From Actinomycetes bacterium (lineage in GTDB: Bacteria > Actinomycetota > Actinomycetes > Actinomycetales > Cellulomonadaceae): a stretch of DNA of 6,870 bases. The stretch covers positions 1-6,870 of the forward strand of contig JAEZZV010000009.1 in the NCBI GenBank assembly GCA_023418375.1, written 5' to 3'. Each line of letters opens with the position of its first letter. The first letter of the stretch is position 1. The notes under the pieces were generated by a model. That model had not been told where the DNA came from. It did no database searches and saw only the letters and a program-made list of their open reading frames with translations. A program made the translations under genes and the position numbers. This document shows, one piece after another, positions 5,222 to 6,870 of this stretch.

Positions 5222-5665
5222 GTGAGAGGCCCCCGACCACCCGCCGTCCGGACCGCCGTCGCCCGCCGACGCGACCGGCGCGGCCGCGGCTTGCGTGGGC
5301 CCGTCATCCCCCCGACGCTGCCCGCCTACCGGACCCGCGCCGAGCGGTTCGACGACCACGTCCTGGACGCCGTCGAGCGCCTCGAGCGGCGCTGGGCGCG
5401 CCAGCTCGCGGGTGCCGAGTTCGCCGTCGAGGAGGTGCCCCCGTCCGCGCCGGCCCCCTGGGAGCACGGCGGGGTGCCGATGGGTCGCTACTTCCCCGCC
5501 GACGCGGGCCTCCCGCCGCGCATCGTCGTCTACCGCCGCCCGGTCGAGGCGCGGGCCACGGACGAGGCGGACCTGGCCGACCTGGTGCAGGAGGTCGTCG
5601 TCGAGCAGGTCGCGCACCTGCTCGGACGCCGGCCCGAGGAGGTCGACCCGCGCTACCGGCCGTGA
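5222..5665 (+). CDS. Zincin-like metallopeptidase-family protein, probably catalytically degenerate
   Basis: A 147-aa cytosolic protein of the small zincin-like group usually annotated 'metallopeptidase family protein' (PF06262-like). It begins with a basic segment, RRRDRRGRGLRGPVIPP (16-31), then RTRAERFDDHVLDAVERLERRW (37-58) and a beta-rich part with FAVEEVPP (67-74) and PRIVVYRRPVE (99-109). The helix that should carry HExxH reads EQVAH (128-132), followed by LLG at the expected distance; the first His and the catalytic Glu are therefore replaced and hydrolysis looks unlikely. From memory, related actinobacterial proteins also look degenerate here. The GTG start is set by the -10-like TACAGT 6 nt upstream and by the family N-terminus. 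It is divergent from DUF3499 and ends 22 nt before the glycosyltransferase. Counterpart by position: Rv3259. Its cellular role is unknown. Confidence 0.85.
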   Translation: MRGPRPPAVRTAVARRRDRRGRGLRGPVIPPTLPAYRTRAERFDDHVLDAVERLERRWARQLAGAEFAVEEVPPSAPAPWEHGGVPMGRYFPADAGLPPRIVVYRRPVEARATDEADLADLVQEVVVEQVAHLLGRRPEEVDPRYRP

Positions 5666-5674
5666 GACCACGGC

Positions 5675-5680
5675 TAGGGT
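5675..5680 (+). promoter_or_regulatory. Candidate -10 element giving a leaderless glycosyltransferase transcript
   Basis: TAGGGT lies in the 22-nt gap after the zincin-like gene, 7 nt before the GTG at 5688. The spacing predicts transcription starting at or one base before the start codon. The only purine-rich stretch, GCAGGG, is too close to the GTG to be a normal ribosome binding site. The gene may therefore have its own promoter besides read-through. Confidence 0.4.
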
Positions 5681-5687
5681 GCAGGGC

Positions 5688-6560
5688 GTGAGCCCCGACC
5701 GACCTCCCGTGCGCGTGGTGTGCGTGACCTTCCACCCGCAGCTGAGCGAGCTCACCGCCTTCGCGACCTCGCTCCGGCGGGCCACGACAACCGAGGTCGA
5801 GCTCGTCATCGTCGACAACGGCTCCGACCAGACGGTCACCGAGCAGGTCGCGCGCGAGCAGGACGCGCGGCTCGTCGTCCCCGGCCGGAACCTGGGCTAC
5901 GGGGCGGCCGCGAACCTCGGGGTGCAGGACGCGACGCAGCCGTGGCTCGTCGTCGCGAACCAGGACATCGTCTGGCACGACGGCGCGCTGGACGCGCTCC
6001 TCGACGCCGGCGAGCGGTCCGGCGCCGGGGCCGTGGGGCCGGCCCTGCTCAACCCCGACGGGACGCGCTACCCGTCGGCGCGCGCGCTGCCGTCGCTGCG
6101 CCTCGGCGTCGGGCACGCGCTCCTCGTGCGCGTGTGGCCGGGCAACCCGTGGACGCGGCGGTACCAGGAGGGCGCGGACGTGACGCGTCCCGCCGACGAC
6201 GCCGCCGAGCGCACCGCCGGCTGGCTCTCGGGCGCGTGCCTGCTGCTGCGCCGCGAGGCGTTCGAGGCCGTCGGCGGGTTCGACGAGCAGTACTTCATGT
6301 TCTTCGAGGACGTCGACCTGGGGGACCGGCTGGGCCATGCCGGGTGGCAGAACCTGCACGTGCCGGCCGCACAGGTCACGCACGTGCAGGGCACCTCGTG
6401 GAAGCAGCGCCCGGCCCCGATGATCCGCGCCCACCACGCGAGCGCACGGCGGTACCTCTCCGGGCGCTACGGGCGCTGGTACCACCTCCCGCTGCGCCTG
6501 GCGCTGCGAGCCGGCCTCATCGTGCGCGAGCGCCTCGAGCTCCGCCGCGCCGCGCCCTGA
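5688..6560 (+). CDS. wbbL: GT2 family glycosyltransferase, WbbL-like rhamnosyltransferase
   Basis: A 290-aa inverting GT-A glycosyltransferase. M. tuberculosis WbbL moves L-rhamnose from dTDP-rhamnose to GlcNAc-diphospho-decaprenol on the inner face of the membrane; a similar lipid-linked acceptor is likely here, although the polymer may differ. Visible motifs: VCVTFHP (11-17); VDNGSD (42-47) for nucleotide binding; NLGYGAAANLG (68-78); NQD (91-93) at the DxD metal position; YPSARALPSLRLGVGHALL (128-146) and NPWTRRYQ (153-160), both strongly WbbL-like; GWLSGACLLLRREAF (178-192); and GGFDEQYFMFFEDVDLGDR (196-214) with the catalytic-base Glu207-Asp208 pair. The C-terminus (266-290) is amphipathic and basic and may touch the membrane. 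There are no transmembrane segments. The GTG was chosen because of the -10 spacing and because the glycosyltransferase fold begins at once; GTG codons at 5709 and 5715 are less likely alternatives. It faces DUF5719. Confidence 0.87.
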   Translation: MSPDRPPVRVVCVTFHPQLSELTAFATSLRRATTTEVELVIVDNGSDQTVTEQVAREQDARLVVPGRNLGYGAAANLGVQDATQPWLVVANQDIVWHDGALDALLDAGERSGAGAVGPALLNPDGTRYPSARALPSLRLGVGHALLVRVWPGNPWTRRYQEGADVTRPADDAAERTAGWLSGACLLLRREAFEAVGGFDEQYFMFFEDVDLGDRLGHAGWQNLHVPAAQVTHVQGTSWKQRPAPMIRAHHASARRYLSGRYGRWYHLPLRLALRAGLIVRERLELRRAAP

Positions 6561-6563
6561 CCC

Positions 6564-6580
6564 ACCGCAGCGCCGGCGGT
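6564..6580. terminator. Possible bidirectional terminator between convergent genes
   Basis: A 5-bp stem (ACCGC/GCGGT) with a 7-nt loop fills most of the 25-bp gap between the glycosyltransferase stop and the DUF5719 stop. It would serve both strands. The stem is short and lacks T-runs, so the call rests mainly on position. Confidence 0.35.
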
Positions 6581-6585
6581 CCCGC

Positions 6586-6870
6586 TCAGCGCAGGGTGAC
6601 GGCGATCTCCGGGCGGACCAGCTCCTGCGGCACCGGTGCGAGCACGGCCACCGCCCCCGGCGACTCGAGCACGACACCCCAGGCGAGGCGCGGGTCCTGC
6701 GTACGCACCACCAGGGCGGCGGGCCGCTCCGCGGATGCCGCCCCGGTCCCGGCCTCGACGAGCCCCGCCAGGTCGAGCGAGACGCTGCCGGGGGCCGGCA
6801 CGACCACCTCACGCCGCACCAGGACGGCGCCGGCGTCATCCAGGGCGAGCACCTCGGCGCGGGGCTGGCC
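6586..6870 (-). CDS. DUF5719 family protein, C-terminal part (partial)
   Basis: The last 94 codons of a gene whose 5' part lies beyond the right edge; the frame is open through position 6870, so the GTG at 6852 is an internal valine and not a start. The visible part is rich in Val, Ala and Leu and beta-strand-like, with VVVPAPGSVSLDLAGL, AALVVRTQDPRLAWGVVLESPG and VAVLAPVP. This resembles the C-terminus of DUF5719 proteins, large actinobacterial extracytoplasmic proteins usually encoded beside a GT2 glycosyltransferase in this neighbourhood. I assign the family from memory of that pattern and the context. No function is established for the family. Confidence 0.7.
   Translation of the reverse strand, partial: GQPRAEVLALDDAGAVLVRREVVVPAPGSVSLDLAGLVEAGTGAASAERPAALVVRTQDPRLAWGVVLESPGAVAVLAPVPQELVRPEIAVTLR

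Noticed and set aside
5304..6839. A 511-codon minus-strand frame opposite the zincin-like and glycosyltransferase genes
   Set aside because: It covers two well-supported genes and the DUF5719 end in a different frame, and its translation is low-complexity Arg/Pro/Ala/Gly sequence.
1..6870. A mobile element, defence island, CRISPR array or biosynthetic cluster
   Set aside because: No transposase, integrase, long terminal inverted repeats, spaced direct repeats, tRNA or foreign-looking base composition is visible. Gene content and order match conserved actinobacterial housekeeping sequence.

Overview
The window is very GC-rich (strong G/C bias at third codon positions) and codes densely on both strands. 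The organism is almost certainly a high-GC actinobacterium. Four things support this: a DUF3499 protein, a DUF5719 C-terminus, a WbbL-like rhamnosyltransferase, and the order glycosyltransferase / zincin-like protein / DUF3499 / phosphomannomutase / ahcY. That order resembles the Mycobacterium tuberculosis Rv3265c-Rv3248c neighbourhood (wbbL1 ... Rv3259, Rv3258c, manB ... sahH), but whiB2, fbiAB and manA are absent here. My best guess is a Cellulomonas-like member of the Micrococcales, inferred from general protein resemblance and not proven.

Layout from left to right. Positions 1-42 (-) hold the first 14 codons of a probable exported or membrane protein. Positions 95-1579 (-) are ahcY, followed by GC-rich hairpins. 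The 275-bp gap at 1580-1854 holds two terminator-like hairpins behind the transporter gene, a weak -10 candidate for ahcY and a leader hairpin. Positions 1855-4445 (-) form a tight unit read in the order phosphomannomutase, Trm112-like zinc protein, CDF cation transporter; its genes are 2 nt apart or overlap. Positions 4539-5122 (-) are DUF3499 followed 2 nt later by an unnamed 74-aa zinc-ribbon protein. A 99-bp divergent promoter region (5123-5221) separates these from the rightward pair: a zincin-like protein (5222-5665) and a WbbL-like glycosyltransferase (5688-6560). The glycosyltransferase converges on the 3' end of a DUF5719 gene (6586 to beyond 6870, -).

How the genes fit together: phosphomannomutase makes mannose-1-phosphate for GDP-mannose, and the glycosyltransferase very likely adds rhamnose to a lipid-linked envelope glycan, so much of the block serves envelope carbohydrate assembly. 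AhcY recycles S-adenosylhomocysteine, and a Trm112-like protein may serve methyltransferases. This is a conserved housekeeping region. I see no mobile element, CRISPR array, tRNA/rRNA or defence system.

The least ordinary signals are small-scale. An 11-bp triplication creates a relay of two 4-residue ORFs between the Trm112 gene and the transporter gene. Four genes share a -10-like hexamer placed for leaderless transcription. The zincin-like protein has EQVAH where HExxH is expected. The 74-aa zinc-ribbon protein is unidentified.
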